A DNA stretch of 43,344 nucleotides. It comes from UBA2561 sp964577275. GTDB lineage: Bacteria; Bacteroidota; Bacteroidia; Cytophagales; Thermoflexibacteraceae. The translations under genes and the position numbers were made by a program. The notes under the pieces are model-generated. The model had not been told where the DNA came from and ran no database searches. It saw only the letters and a program-made list of their open reading frames with translations. Where the stretch lies: contig CAZNYR010000022.1 of NCBI GenBank assembly GCA_964577275.1, positions 1 to 43,344 of the forward strand, given 5' to 3'. Shown here piece by piece: positions 15,461 through 24,830 of the stretch. The number at the start of each line of letters is the position of its first letter. Position 1 is the first letter of the stretch.

Positions 15461-15997
15461 TTATTTTTCGTCCAGAATATACATTTGGGGTAGGTTTCGT
15501 CCGAAGCCATCCCAATCCATGCCATAACCGATAATAAACTTATTTTCCAGTTCAAAGCCATAATATTTCAAATCCAATTTGTGGCGCAAGGCATCAGGCT
15601 TAAAAAACATGGACACAATCTCGACCGAGGCGGGTCTGAAGTCTTGTAACAAACTCTTCACTTCATTCATCGTATTGCCTGTATCAATAATATCTTCGAG
15701 CAAAATGATGTGTCTATCACGCAAATCTTCCTGAAAACCAATCAGTTCATCAACCGTTCCCGAACTTTCCATCGACCGATAAGAGGTAAACTTAACAAAC
15801 GTAACTTCTGCCGAAAACTCAATCGCCCGCAACAAATCGGCAGCAAACATAAATGCGCCATTCAGCACCACGACAAAAAGCGGGTTTTTGTCCCGATATT
15901 CTTGGGTAATTGTTGCGCCCAATTCTTGGATGCGTTGTTGAATTTGGGTACTGGTCAGAAAAGATTTGAACGTTTTGCCTCGTACTTCGATAGCCAT
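15461..15997 (-). CDS. hpt: Hypoxanthine phosphoribosyltransferase
   Basis: The 178-residue enzyme salvages hypoxanthine (and often guanine) to IMP or GMP using PRPP in the cytosol. The PRPP-binding loop is IILLEDIIDTGNTM, with E101/D102 and the DTGNT segment at 105-109. The purine-binding region SMFFKPDA and the C-terminal FIIGYGMDWDGFGRNLP match the family. The length is normal. The gene is convergent with the secreted-protein gene across a terminator. A TACCTTTG box on the minus strand (complement of 16031-16038), about 35 nt upstream, could be part of its promoter, but no good -33 box is found. Confidence 0.94.
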   Translation of the reverse strand: MAIEVRGKTFKSFLTSTQIQQRIQELGATITQEYRDKNPLFVVVLNGAFMFAADLLRAIEFSAEVTFVKFTSYRSMESSGTVDELIGFQEDLRDRHIILLEDIIDTGNTMNEVKSLLQDFRPASVEIVSMFFKPDALRHKLDLKYYGFELENKFIIGYGMDWDGFGRNLPQMYILDEK

Positions 15998-16097
15998 AAT
16001 TTTCGGGTTTTAGGGTCAGAAACAATGCGCCAAAGGTAAAAAATTATCTAAAAAATCTGAACGATGCTCAAAATATGAGGTGATTTCTTTTTGGGCA

Positions 16098-18269
16098 TTA
16101 GTTAAGATGGTTGGCTCGAATTTCGATAAGTTTTTCGGTAATATAATCTTCTAATACCTTGTCTTTGAGTGTTTTAGCAAGTTTTTGGTAGGATTCCCAG
16201 ATTGCCAAATGCCGATACGAATTTGCGCCCACAATACGGTTGAGGTTGGTGATGGCTTCCTCAAAATATTTTTTAGACAAAATATAGCGATTGGATTGGG
16301 CATAAATCAACGCCAGTTCGGTGTAATAATCGGTCAAATCCTGAAATTGAGCATTTCGATTGAGATAACTGCGACAGATATTTTCAGCCTCCTCCAAGTC
16401 GCCGTGCAAGCGCAATGCCTGCACCAATTTTAGGGTGATTTGGAACTGAAAATATTGCGCTTCTCGTTGGGCAAGCAACAATTTGGTGCGCCGAATACAT
16501 CGCTCTAACTGATTGGTTTTCAGTAATAAATTACAAATTTGTAGTTCATTTTCTTGATATATCGGATGGTCAAATTCGTTTTTGAGCGTGAATAATTGAC
16601 TTATCGTTTCGGCATAATTGAGGGCTTCTTGGTATTTTTTGCGATGCAATTTGACATAAATCGCCGTCTTGAGAATCGAAATATGAGCAGGATGGTCGTG
16701 AGGCAAGTCTTTTCCGAATTGCGCTAATTTCTCAAAATAAAGTTCGGCGCGCGGAGATTTTTGCTCCGCATATGCCTCACAAAGTGAGAGATACAGCCCC
16801 AAAATCTGCAACGGATTCGTGTGAGATAATTGTTCTAAGATGTGGATACATTGTTCGAGATAATCAATACTTTTTGGCGTTTCGCCTACTTCTCGATACA
16901 ATTCGGAAAGTGCTTGCAAAACCACCGTAAACCGCACCGTATGGCGTTGATGCAGAGCAGATAACAAGTTGAGCGCATGAATAAAAGTTCGCTCGGCTTT
17001 GGCATATTTTGCTTCGAGAATATAAAGTTTGCCACAACTTTTGAGGCAATCGGCATAAATAATATTGTGCTCGCCAAGTGTTTCGCCACAAATGCGGAAG
17101 GCTTCGGCAAGAGATTTTTGTGCCGCCGAATAATCGCCCATCGCCATATATGCCTGCGCCATAAATACGTGGGCTGGGGCTAATTCGGTAAAATTTTTGC
17201 CCCGCACTTTTTGGGTTTCGGTCAAGATTTGACTCATTTTTTGGAGAGCTTGTGCCGAATCGCCTTGCTCCGCCTCAAATACGGTGCGACTAAATTCTAA
17301 GCCCAACAAATTAGGGTTTTGTGTCCAAGTCGATTTTTTGAGCATCCAATATGCGCGCTCATATAAAGTTACTGCCGTAGCAGAATCGCCTCGCATTCCC
17401 GCATAAATTGCCTTAAAAGCCTCATTCTGAGCCAGTTCAATCTGATTATTCGGATATAAATAAGAACGTATTTTTTCCGAGTCCAGATTGTATCGGTTCA
17501 TGGCTTCATAATTGCCTTCTTGTAGGGCTAATACGGCTTTTTCGCAATATGCCGAAGCCACATCGCCGTGCTGTTTGCCGTATAAATTCAGGTTGAGGCG
17601 CAACGCATTTTCGAGGTATTGATGGGCTTTGGGCAAGTCATAACGATAGCGCGCCAACAGAGCTTGATGCCGATGAAAAACAGGCAAAAATAACGAATAA
17701 TTCGTAGTAGGACTTTGGGCATAAATGCGCTTGGCAGTTTCAAAAAAAATCTCTGCCTGCTTCAGCTCGCCCAAATACAACACATATTCGGACAAGGCGA
17801 CATAAATCAAGATTTCGAGTACCGAATTTTGTATCGGCTTTTTGAGCAATTTTTTGAGCAATTTATATGCCTTTTCGACCTTGCCTTTCCGAAAATACAC
17901 ATTAGCACCCAATGCCTGATATGTCAGCCAAAAATCGGGCGATGGATGCGCTCGAGCGTGTTTTTTGTTTGCCTCAAATGTATTGCCCGCCGCATGAATT
18001 TGTCCCGTTCGGTTTTGATAAAATAATTGGCTCAAGACATATTCGGCTTGTTCGGTATCGGTTTTATGCGCCGAAGTTAAGGCAAGCAAATGACTTTCAG
18101 CCTGCTCAAAATCAGCCAGTTGTGTATAATAATCGGCACATAAAATATGATAAAAAACAGAATCAGGAAGTAAATTTTGTTGGATTTGTACTTGATAATT
18201 ATCAAAATTGCCGTACAGAAATTCGGTATAATTTACCTTTTCGACTGCTAACCAACTTCTGAAAAGCAT
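16098..18269 (-). CDS. Large tetratricopeptide-repeat protein
   Basis: The 723-residue protein consists almost wholly of helical repeats. Canonical TPR units are visible at APAHVFMAQAYMAMGDYSAAQKSLAEAF, in the following segments around LYILEAKYAKAERTFIHALNLL and LSELYREVGETPKSIDYLEQCI, and near the C-terminus around LALIYAQSNRYILSKKYFEEAI. No catalytic domain, signal peptide or clear membrane helix is present, so a cytosolic scaffold role is plausible. The specific partner is unknown. The start ATG 18269 lies about 50 nt downstream of a perfect promoter. Immediately downstream is hpt with a 100-bp gap. Confidence 0.85.
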   Translation of the reverse strand: MLFRSWLAVEKVNYTEFLYGNFDNYQVQIQQNLLPDSVFYHILCADYYTQLADFEQAESHLLALTSAHKTDTEQAEYVLSQLFYQNRTGQIHAAGNTFEANKKHARAHPSPDFWLTYQALGANVYFRKGKVEKAYKLLKKLLKKPIQNSVLEILIYVALSEYVLYLGELKQAEIFFETAKRIYAQSPTTNYSLFLPVFHRHQALLARYRYDLPKAHQYLENALRLNLNLYGKQHGDVASAYCEKAVLALQEGNYEAMNRYNLDSEKIRSYLYPNNQIELAQNEAFKAIYAGMRGDSATAVTLYERAYWMLKKSTWTQNPNLLGLEFSRTVFEAEQGDSAQALQKMSQILTETQKVRGKNFTELAPAHVFMAQAYMAMGDYSAAQKSLAEAFRICGETLGEHNIIYADCLKSCGKLYILEAKYAKAERTFIHALNLLSALHQRHTVRFTVVLQALSELYREVGETPKSIDYLEQCIHILEQLSHTNPLQILGLYLSLCEAYAEQKSPRAELYFEKLAQFGKDLPHDHPAHISILKTAIYVKLHRKKYQEALNYAETISQLFTLKNEFDHPIYQENELQICNLLLKTNQLERCIRRTKLLLAQREAQYFQFQITLKLVQALRLHGDLEEAENICRSYLNRNAQFQDLTDYYTELALIYAQSNRYILSKKYFEEAITNLNRIVGANSYRHLAIWESYQKLAKTLKDKVLEDYITEKLIEIRANHLN

Positions 18270-18318
18270 AAATTTTGTATGTTTTGTTAAGTGAACGAAA
18301 TCGCATCTTGTTTCTAAG

Positions 18319-18349
18319 CAAAAATACAGGTTTTCTCCCGAATTTCAAA
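18319..18349 (-). promoter_or_regulatory. Bacteroidota-type promoter of the TPR gene
   Basis: On the minus strand, TTTG (complement of 18346-18349), 19 nt, then TATTTTTG (complement of 18319-18326) matches the consensus exactly, about 50 nt upstream of ATG 18269. Confidence 0.7.
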
Positions 18350-18412
18350 ATATTGATTTTCAGGCAAATTAGGTGTCCCAAAAACGAAAATAATCCCCGT
18401 TTATTTGGATGT

Positions 18413-18436
18413 TATCCGATTGATTATCAGATAGTT
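18413..18436. repeat. Intergenic copy of an exact 24-nt dispersed repeat
   Basis: The 24 bases here, beginning TATCCGATTGATTATCAGAT, recur without mismatch at 22862-22885 inside the RND exporter gene. Flanking bases differ at both ends. The core TGATTATCA is palindromic. Confidence 0.8.
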
Positions 18437-18538
18437 CATTTGTTTTAAAACTCAAAATATCCTTGCCCAAAACTTAATGACAATAACATCATAGTTCTTG
18501 TTGGAAGGAAAAGTTTTACCAAAAATTTAAAGCATATT

Positions 18539-18570
18539 TTTGTGTAATAGTTTTTTTTTTCGGACTTTTG
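18539..18570 (+). promoter_or_regulatory. Candidate promoter of rpsT
   Basis: TTTG (18539-18542), 20 nt, then GACTTTTG (18563-18570) fits the consensus with one mismatch. The leader before ATG 18629 would be about 55 nt. Confidence 0.45.
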
Positions 18571-18628
18571 CAAACCGAAAATGCGTATGTGCATCATCTA
18601 TTTTAATTCTGAAAATACATTTTTAGCA

Positions 18629-18883
18629 ATGGCAAATCATAAATCGACATTAAAACGAATTCGGTCAAACGAAAAAAAACGTGAATTGAACCGATACCAA
18701 TTAAAATCAACACGTACTTTTGTAAAAAAATTACAAAATACGACCGATAAGGCGGAAGCCGAAGAGCTTTACAAAAAAGTATCTTCGATGTTGGATCGAT
18801 TGGCAAAGAAAAATATTATCCACAAAAATAACGCCTCAAACAAAAAATCAAAGTTAGCCAAATATGTCAATACCTTGAGCTAA
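18629..18883 (+). CDS. rpsT: 30S ribosomal protein S20
   Basis: This 84-residue basic protein begins MANHKSTLKRIRSNEKKRELN, the typical start of S20, and ends in a Lys-rich helix with NNASNKKSKLAKYVNTL. It binds 16S rRNA during 30S assembly. The reading frame extends 16 codons upstream to an in-frame start, but ATG 18629 gives the standard protein. No Shine-Dalgarno sequence is visible, as is common in this phylum. An imperfect terminator at 18917-18951 follows, and lipA lies downstream with its own upstream space. Confidence 0.96.
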   Translation: MANHKSTLKRIRSNEKKRELNRYQLKSTRTFVKKLQNTTDKAEAEELYKKVSSMLDRLAKKNIIHKNNASNKKSKLAKYVNTLS

Positions 18884-18916
18884 TCTCTTGATTACGAAGC
18901 GATTAAAAGCAATTTG

Positions 18917-18951
18917 AGCCTTACGAAGTCGGTCTTTGTGGGGCTTTTTTT
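18917..18951 (+). terminator. Imperfect terminator after rpsT
   Basis: AGCC (18917-18920) pairs with GGCT (18942-18945) and inner short pairs extend the stem, followed by seven T. The stem is broken, so this is less certain than the other hairpins. Confidence 0.5.
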
Positions 18952-18987
18952 GTGCCTCTGGGCGTAAACTTTTCGTCATTCATTTGG

Positions 18988-19019
18988 TTGGTCTTTCGGA
19001 GGCTTTTTTTGTATATTTG
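18988..19019 (+). promoter_or_regulatory. Candidate promoter of lipA
   Basis: TATATTTG at 19012-19019 is a perfect -7 box; the best -33 match at proper spacing is TTGG at 18988-18991, 20 nt upstream. It would give a leader of about 55 nt before ATG 19080. Confidence 0.4.
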
Positions 19020-19079
19020 TTCCTTATCGGAAATTTGAATACTCCGTACTACTTATCACCTTTTAGAGTCAGAATATCA

Positions 19080-19958
19080 ATGATAGATTTGCCCGTTTTA
19101 ACCCAAGAACCGGAAGCCCGAAAACGTAAACCAAATTGGTTGCGTGTTAAATTGCCTGTCGGGAAAGAATACGCAAAGGTTCGGAAATTGGTTGATAATC
19201 ATAAACTTCACACCATTTGCGAGAGTGGAAATTGCCCCAATATGGGAGAGTGCTGGGGAGCTGGCACGGCTACTTTTATGATTCTGGGAAATGTTTGTAC
19301 TCGTAGTTGCTCGTTTTGTGCGGTTGCCACAGGACGACCGACCGAATACGATACCGATGAGCCTCGCCGAGTGGCTGAGGCGGTCAAACTCATGGAGGTC
19401 AAGCACGCCGTCATTACTTCGGTTAATCGGGATGAATTGAAGGACAAAGGCGCAGAAATTTGGTATCAAACCGTTCGGGAGGTCAAAAAATTATCTCCAA
19501 ATACAACTATTGAAACGCTTATTCCCGATACGAAGGGAGATTGGGTGGCTTTGGAACGCATGATTTCGGCAGGACAGGAGGTCGTTTCACACAATATGGA
19601 AACGGTCAAAAGACTATATCGGCGCGTGCGTCCGCAGGCAAAATACGACCGAAGTATCGAAGAATTACAACGCATCAAAGCCTACGGAAAAACCACCAAA
19701 ACGGGCATTATGCTCGGCTTGGGCGAAACACAAGACGATATATTTGAAGCCATGGACGATTTGGTAGCGGTGGGCGTGGATGTCCTGACGTTGGGGCAAT
19801 ATTTGCAACCGACCAAAATGCACCTCGAAGTGGCGGAATATATCCACCCCGATACGTTTGCGATGTACAAGGAAGAGGGACTCAAAAGAGGATTTCGGTA
19901 TGTGGAATCTTCGCCTTTGGTACGCTCTTCGTATCATGCCGAACGACACGTTTTGTAA
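19080..19958 (+). CDS. lipA: Lipoyl synthase (LipA)
   Basis: The 292-residue radical-SAM enzyme inserts two sulphur atoms into the octanoyl group on lipoyl carrier proteins. The auxiliary cluster motif is CESGNCPNMGEC (C47, C52, C58). The radical-SAM motif is CTRSCSFC (C73, C77, C80). The C-terminal RSSYHA, whose first Ser binds the auxiliary cluster, is at 282-287. ATG 19080 is preferred because upstream in-frame codons lie within a noncoding leader that holds the promoter and the rpsT terminator. lipB is not adjacent. A strong hairpin at 19987-20029 separates it from the convergent hydrolase gene. Confidence 0.96.
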   Translation: MIDLPVLTQEPEARKRKPNWLRVKLPVGKEYAKVRKLVDNHKLHTICESGNCPNMGECWGAGTATFMILGNVCTRSCSFCAVATGRPTEYDTDEPRRVAEAVKLMEVKHAVITSVNRDELKDKGAEIWYQTVREVKKLSPNTTIETLIPDTKGDWVALERMISAGQEVVSHNMETVKRLYRRVRPQAKYDRSIEELQRIKAYGKTTKTGIMLGLGETQDDIFEAMDDLVAVGVDVLTLGQYLQPTKMHLEVAEYIHPDTFAMYKEEGLKRGFRYVESSPLVRSSYHAERHVL

Positions 19959-19986
19959 TATAATATATTGAAAATCAGGTTTTTAA

Positions 19987-20029
19987 ATCGTAATTTCCAT
20001 GTCATTTTCGATGTCATAGAAATTACGAT
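19987..20029. terminator. Long bidirectional hairpin between lipA and the hydrolase
   Basis: ATCGTAATTTC (19987-19997) pairs exactly with GAAATTACGAT (20019-20029), and the stem continues inward for about 8 further positions with two mismatches. It lies between convergent genes. Confidence 0.75.
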
Positions 20030-20070
20030 AATCCGTTTGAAATTCGTTTATCTTTCCAAGATTAGATTAT

Positions 20071-20913
20071 TTAGACATTATTTTGCAGAAAAGTAATGGT
20101 TTTTTCGACTACCTTCTGCATATCCTTGGGGAGTTCTGAAGTTTCGTAAGGATGCGTCCCGCCAAAAGTATGGTCGGCATTTTCAACCAAAAATATTTCG
20201 GCATCGGTTTTCCAAGTCTTGAATTTTTGGGCTTGCTGGACAGAAACAACCGTATCGCCCGTTCCATGACAAATCAGAAAGGGTTTATCCAGTTTTTTCG
20301 CCAAATTTTCAATATCAAAACGGTCAAAATTAGCTTCCAAATCTTCATAAAATTGGTAATAAAGTGGCATATTTTGTTGGGTACGTCCGTTATGCACAAA
20401 AACCACGCCACGTTTTTCCCATAATTTTACTTGTTCTTTCGGGAAATAAGCCTGAATATCCAGGACACCAGCCCACGCCACACCTGCGCTAATGCGCTCA
20501 TCTTCAGTGGTTTTAGCAACCGAAATGACCGCCCCTCGACTATGCCCAATGATGGCGATGCGGGATAAATCTGCGCCTTCGATCAGGGGTCTGCCGTGCA
20601 GATGCCGTAAGAGTTGGGTTACGTCATCGGCTTCAATCGTAAAATTATTACTTCCGAAGGCATCCAAATCGACAAAATCGGAAGGCGTTTGTGGGGTTGT
20701 TCCGTTGTGTGAGAAGTTCATTTTCAGGAATACAAATCCCGCTTGAGCAAATTGTTGGGCGACCAAATCGAACGTCCCCCAATCTTTGAAACCTTTGAAG
20801 CCGTGCAAAAAAATGATGACGGGTTTGTTTTTGAGCGAATCCTGATAACAAATATCGAAGGCAAAGGCTCGGTTGCGATGTTTGGAGTGGAGTATGATTT
20901 CTTTTTTTTCCAT
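20071..20913 (-). CDS. Alpha/beta hydrolase (dienelactone hydrolase/prolyl-peptidase-like)
   Basis: From ATG 20913 the product has 280 residues. The oxyanion-hole segment is IIFLHGFKGFKDWG. The nucleophile elbow is GHSRG, in IAIIGHSRGAVIS. The acid is probably in HGTGDTVVSV and the catalytic His in ENADHTFGG. The triad therefore looks complete and the enzyme should be active on an ester, peptide or thioester. There is no signal peptide with this start. The frame extends 44 codons upstream, but MEKKEIILHS is a more natural beginning. The substrate is unknown and neighbours give no clue. Confidence 0.88.
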   Translation of the reverse strand: MEKKEIILHSKHRNRAFAFDICYQDSLKNKPVIIFLHGFKGFKDWGTFDLVAQQFAQAGFVFLKMNFSHNGTTPQTPSDFVDLDAFGSNNFTIEADDVTQLLRHLHGRPLIEGADLSRIAIIGHSRGAVISVAKTTEDERISAGVAWAGVLDIQAYFPKEQVKLWEKRGVVFVHNGRTQQNMPLYYQFYEDLEANFDRFDIENLAKKLDKPFLICHGTGDTVVSVQQAQKFKTWKTDAEIFLVENADHTFGGTHPYETSELPKDMQKVVEKTITFLQNNV

Positions 20914-21251
20914 GTTAATAAAGGGCTTTTGAGTTTGAGTTTGGTTCGGTATTTTCTCCAAGCGGACTTTGGTAAAAATTGAAAATTCTTGCCAAAGTAA
21001 AAATAACCAATCCCCCGAAAATGGTTTTCCTATGAATAATAACAAAATTTAATCCTAAAATTGTCATTCCCAAACAAAATGTTTTAACTTTTGCCAAAGT
21101 TATCATATTTCCGAACGACTTTGGTTTGTGTAATTGCTGGCAAAGGTCTTATTTTGTATCCAGAATTAACCGACCTTTTCGGGAATTGTTCCGATAAAGT
21201 TTGTTCAATATCAATACCAAAAAATGCGTCTTTGACCGCATTCCATGATTT
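20914..21251. other. Divergent intergenic region, 338 bp
   Basis: Spacer between the hydrolase (minus) and the polyprenyl synthase (plus). It contains a plus-strand promoter candidate at 21125-21156 and a minus-strand -7-like TAACTTTG (complement of 21095-21102) without a good -33 box. No gene or RNA is seen. Confidence 0.5.
21125..21156 (+). promoter_or_regulatory. Candidate promoter of the polyprenyl diphosphate synthase gene
   Basis: TTTG (21125-21128), 20 nt, then TTATTTTG (21149-21156) fits TTTG-N19-21-TAnnTTTG with one mismatch, and gives a leader of about 90 nt. Confidence 0.42.
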
Positions 21252-22226
21252 ATGAGTAAAATTGTCCGAGAGATTCGCCGCCCCATCGAGCAGGAAATGA
21301 ACCAGTTTGAAGCCAAATTTAAGGATTATGTCAAATCTGATATTTGGTTAGTCAATAAAATTATGCGGTATATTGTCGAGCGCAAAGGCAAGCAAATGCG
21401 TCCGATGTTTGTATTTTTGACGGCTGGCACGTGCGGCACAATTAGCGAGGCTACTTATCGTGGGGCAGCATTGATAGAATTATTGCATACTGCCACGCTC
21501 TTGCATGATGATGTGGTTGATGATGCGAATTATCGGCGTGGTTTTTTTTCGGTCAATGCACTTTGGAAAAACAAAGTGGCGGTCTTGGCGGGCGATTATT
21601 TATTATCCAGAGGTTTATTATTATCCATTGATAATGAGGATTTTAGCTTGCTAAAAATTGTTTCCAAAGCAGTTCGGGAAATGAGTGAAGGCGAAATCTT
21701 ACAAATGGAAAAAGCCAGAAAATTAGATATTGACGAAGCGATTTATTTTGAGATTATCCGCCAAAAAACCGCCACACTGATTGAGTCTTGTTGTGCGGTG
21801 GGGGCTACTTCGGCGGGCATGGAAGCCGAATTTATTGCAAAATGGGCGAAATTTGGCGAAAAAATTGGCATCGCTTTCCAGATTAAGGATGATTTGTTCG
21901 ATTATGGCACCTCAGATATTGGCAAGCCCAGAGGCATTGACATCAAAGAAAAAAAAATGACATTGCCACTCATTTATGCCTTAAATCAAGCCTCTCAATC
22001 GGAAAAACGCAACATCATTCAGATTATCAAAAATAAGAGTGAAGACCCCAAAAAAGTTACCCAAGTCATTGAGTTTGTCAAAAATTCGGGCGGCATGAAT
22101 TACGCCACCGAAGCGATGCAAAACTATCGTCAGGAAGCCGAAATTTTGTTGGATGATTTTCCCGATTCGGATTACAAAACGGCACTCAAAACGTTAATTC
22201 AATATACCATCGAACGAAATAAATAA
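21252..22226 (+). CDS. Polyprenyl diphosphate synthase
   Basis: The 324-residue trans-isoprenyl diphosphate synthase condenses isopentenyl diphosphate units onto an allylic primer. The first Asp-rich motif is DDVVDD at 86-91, followed by RRG at 95-97. The second is KDDLFDYG with D213, D214 and D217, followed by IGKPRGIDIKEKKMTLPLIYAL. Residues before the first motif (LLHTATLLHDD) contain small amino acids at the chain-length positions, compatible with a long product such as the quinone side chain. Product length cannot be assigned exactly. The gene is convergent with the RND exporter after a 42-bp gap. Confidence 0.93.
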   Translation: MSKIVREIRRPIEQEMNQFEAKFKDYVKSDIWLVNKIMRYIVERKGKQMRPMFVFLTAGTCGTISEATYRGAALIELLHTATLLHDDVVDDANYRRGFFSVNALWKNKVAVLAGDYLLSRGLLLSIDNEDFSLLKIVSKAVREMSEGEILQMEKARKLDIDEAIYFEIIRQKTATLIESCCAVGATSAGMEAEFIAKWAKFGEKIGIAFQIKDDLFDYGTSDIGKPRGIDIKEKKMTLPLIYALNQASQSEKRNIIQIIKNKSEDPKKVTQVIEFVKNSGGMNYATEAMQNYRQEAEILLDDFPDSDYKTALKTLIQYTIERNK

Positions 22227-22268
22227 AAGTAGAAAACAAAACTATTTTAGTGATACATGAGTTAGAAT

Positions 22269-24656
22269 TTAGCTTGGTTTCAGGGTAATTTTTCGGGCAA
22301 AAGTAATCAACAAAGCAGGCAATAAAATCAAATTGGTACACATGGCAATCAGAAGCGTAACCGAAGTAAGTGCGCCCAAAGCGATAGTACCGCCAAAATC
22401 GGAGGCGGTAAAAATAATAAATCCGAAAAATAATACAATCGAAGTGTACATCATGCTCATGCCTGTTTCGCGAATGCCGACCCGCACCGCCTCCATGACA
22501 TCGAAATTTCGTGCGGCTAATTCCATGCGATATTTTGCCAGAAAATGAATCGAATCATCGACCGAAATCCCGAAGGCAATGCTAAAAACCAACACCGTGC
22601 TGGGCTTGAGCGGAACGCCCGTATAACCCATCAAGCCTGCCACCGCCAACAAAGGCAACGTATTGGGCAAAAGTGAAAGCAAAACCATCCGAATATTTCT
22701 GAATAATGCCCCCATAATCAGGGCGATAAGTGCTATGGCAATCCCTAAACTCTGGCGCAAACTGATTATCAAAAATTGATTGCCTTTGATAAAAAGTAGC
22801 GTGGTGCCTGTAATACGTACCTCGAAATGATTTTCGGCTTCCTCTTCCGAAACAGAGCTTGTATCCGATTGATTATCAGATAGTTGGTTGTTAATTTGAG
22901 TCTGAACCCCAAAAATAGAATCAATGCGCGGACGGATGACATTTTGCAACACCGAATCCATCCGAATCGAACCCATATCCGCAATTTTTAAGGAAATTCG
23001 GACTTTCTGCTGTGTGCTATCGGTAAAGGCTTTGGCATAATTCTGGTCGGTATCTCGCTGATTTTTAAGGTATTTCCGCAAAAATGCCAAACTTCGTTTG
23101 TTGGGCAAATCATACGCCAACGGCTCGCCATCGGAATAGGCTTGGTTGGCTGCCTTCAAAAAAGTAACGGGCGAAAGTGCGGGCGAAAGATACGGCAGAG
23201 AATCCAAAAATAATTCTAACTCATTGATTTTCTGGAGGTTCGATATTTTTCGTAGGCTTTTAGGTTTGCCCATATCGACCAAAATTTCCAACGGCATCAC
23301 GCCACTAAAATTTTCCTCAAAAAAGTGCAAATCCTGAATCACAGTGCTTTCTTGAGGCAAATCATCGACCATAAAAGAAAGTGCCTTGATTTTGGTTAAT
23401 CCAATAACCGAAAATCCTGCCACCAAAATTGCGCCCAAATAAATGGCTTTGCGGTGATTCATGACCAAATTTTCGATAAAATTCAGTATAAAAATTGTCG
23501 AACGAGAATGCAAATGTTTGGTATGACGTGCTTTTGGAGCGGGCAAATACGAAAAAACTGACGGAATGAAAATAATCGTAATCACGAAAGTAGCCATAAT
23601 ATTGATGCCTGCCACCACGCCAAACTCCTTCAGAATCGCTGTATCAGTAAAAAATAACACAAAAAAGCCGATTGCCGTTGTCATATTGGTAATTAACGTA
23701 ACGATTCCGATAGTCCGAATCATGCGGCGAAGCGCTTTTTGTTTATCTTCTAATTTGAGATATAATTGATGATATTTATTTATCAAATAAATACAATTTG
23801 GAATCCCGATAACAGTCAGAATTGGCGGTAACAATCCAGTCAAAATGGTAATCTTATATCCGAAAATTCCCAGCGTTCCGATAGTCCAAATAATGACCAT
23901 TCCGATAACCAAAAGCGGATAAAAAACTGCGGAGAACGTCCTGAAAAACAGGAATAAAATCAAAATCGTAACGCTCAAAGAAATTGCTAAAAAGATATTG
24001 AGTTCGGCTTTAACTTGTGTGGTCATGACCGACCGCACATAAGGCATTCCTGCGATACGAATTTGGATGCCTGTTTCTTCGGAAAATTGACCGCACATTT
24101 CGACAATTTCAAAAACTAACTTTTCACGCTTGGAACTATGTAAAACCTTAGTATTCAAGGAGATAGCCGAAAGCGTTGCCCCATTTTTTGGATTCAAAAT
24201 TTGCTTTTCATAGACCTTGATATTTCGAGCAATTTGTAATAAACTATCCAGTTCTGCCTGATTTTTTGGGAAAGGCGTAAATACAGGAATTGCCTCAAAA
24301 CGCCGTTCTTCCCGATTTGGGATAATATTCTGAAGCGTAGGCAAGGACAAAACACCCGTGATGCCTTCGGTCTGGGCAATTTTATCATTTAGTTTCTTAA
24401 ATTTCTTAAAATTTTCATAATTATAGATGGTGCTATCCTTTGCTCCAATCACAAAAATATTGGCATCCTCGCCGAATGTTTGTTTGAAATCCTGATAATA
24501 TTTCATGTCAGGGTCATCGGCAGGCACAATCTGGGCAAAGGTGTAGGCATATTCAACACGTTTCCCGAAATAGCCCATGACCGCCGTTATTCCAATCAAA
24601 ATACCGACCAACGGCAGTCGGTAACTTAGGATAAAATCTGCAATTCTTGCCCACAT
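22269..24656 (-). CDS. RND superfamily exporter (MMPL-type)
   Basis: The 795-residue inner-membrane protein has two homologous halves. Each has one helix, a large periplasmic domain, and a five-helix block. The first helix is near residues 10-30. The membrane blocks around residues 215-375 and 640-790 include the motif GISVDDSIHFLAKYR, in which the paired Asp residues serve proton relay. The protein resembles the MMPL/SSD group, which exports lipids or hopanoids, and not AcrB-type drug pumps, which are about 1000 residues. The periplasmic loop near residue 590 has a low-complexity linker (LSDNQSDTSSVSEEEAE) that contains a copy of the dispersed 24-nt repeat. No membrane-fusion or outer-membrane partner gene is adjacent. 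Confidence 0.92.
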   Translation of the reverse strand: MWARIADFILSYRLPLVGILIGITAVMGYFGKRVEYAYTFAQIVPADDPDMKYYQDFKQTFGEDANIFVIGAKDSTIYNYENFKKFKKLNDKIAQTEGITGVLSLPTLQNIIPNREERRFEAIPVFTPFPKNQAELDSLLQIARNIKVYEKQILNPKNGATLSAISLNTKVLHSSKREKLVFEIVEMCGQFSEETGIQIRIAGMPYVRSVMTTQVKAELNIFLAISLSVTILILFLFFRTFSAVFYPLLVIGMVIIWTIGTLGIFGYKITILTGLLPPILTVIGIPNCIYLINKYHQLYLKLEDKQKALRRMIRTIGIVTLITNMTTAIGFFVLFFTDTAILKEFGVVAGINIMATFVITIIFIPSVFSYLPAPKARHTKHLHSRSTIFILNFIENLVMNHRKAIYLGAILVAGFSVIGLTKIKALSFMVDDLPQESTVIQDLHFFEENFSGVMPLEILVDMGKPKSLRKISNLQKINELELFLDSLPYLSPALSPVTFLKAANQAYSDGEPLAYDLPNKRSLAFLRKYLKNQRDTDQNYAKAFTDSTQQKVRISLKIADMGSIRMDSVLQNVIRPRIDSIFGVQTQINNQLSDNQSDTSSVSEEEAENHFEVRITGTTLLFIKGNQFLIISLRQSLGIAIALIALIMGALFRNIRMVLLSLLPNTLPLLAVAGLMGYTGVPLKPSTVLVFSIAFGISVDDSIHFLAKYRMELAARNFDVMEAVRVGIRETGMSMMYTSIVLFFGFIIFTASDFGGTIALGALTSVTLLIAMCTNLILLPALLITFARKITLKPS
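22862..22885. repeat. Coding copy of the exact 24-nt dispersed repeat
   Basis: Identical to 18413-18436. Read on the minus strand, it encodes LSDNQSD in the flexible linker of the RND exporter, and the frame stays open across it. Confidence 0.8.
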
Positions 24657-24830
24657 AAATTTATTGGTTCTATTTGGTTTCGTCTATTTTTGTATGGAAT
24701 CGTTCAATCTTTTTGCCAAAAATTAATTTCTTGATTGTCAGATGCTTAGACGAAATTTATAAAAAAATATATTGCCTAAAGTTGGCATGGGTCAAAATTA
24801 GGAATTTTTGAGCAATTCGGGAAAAGCACG

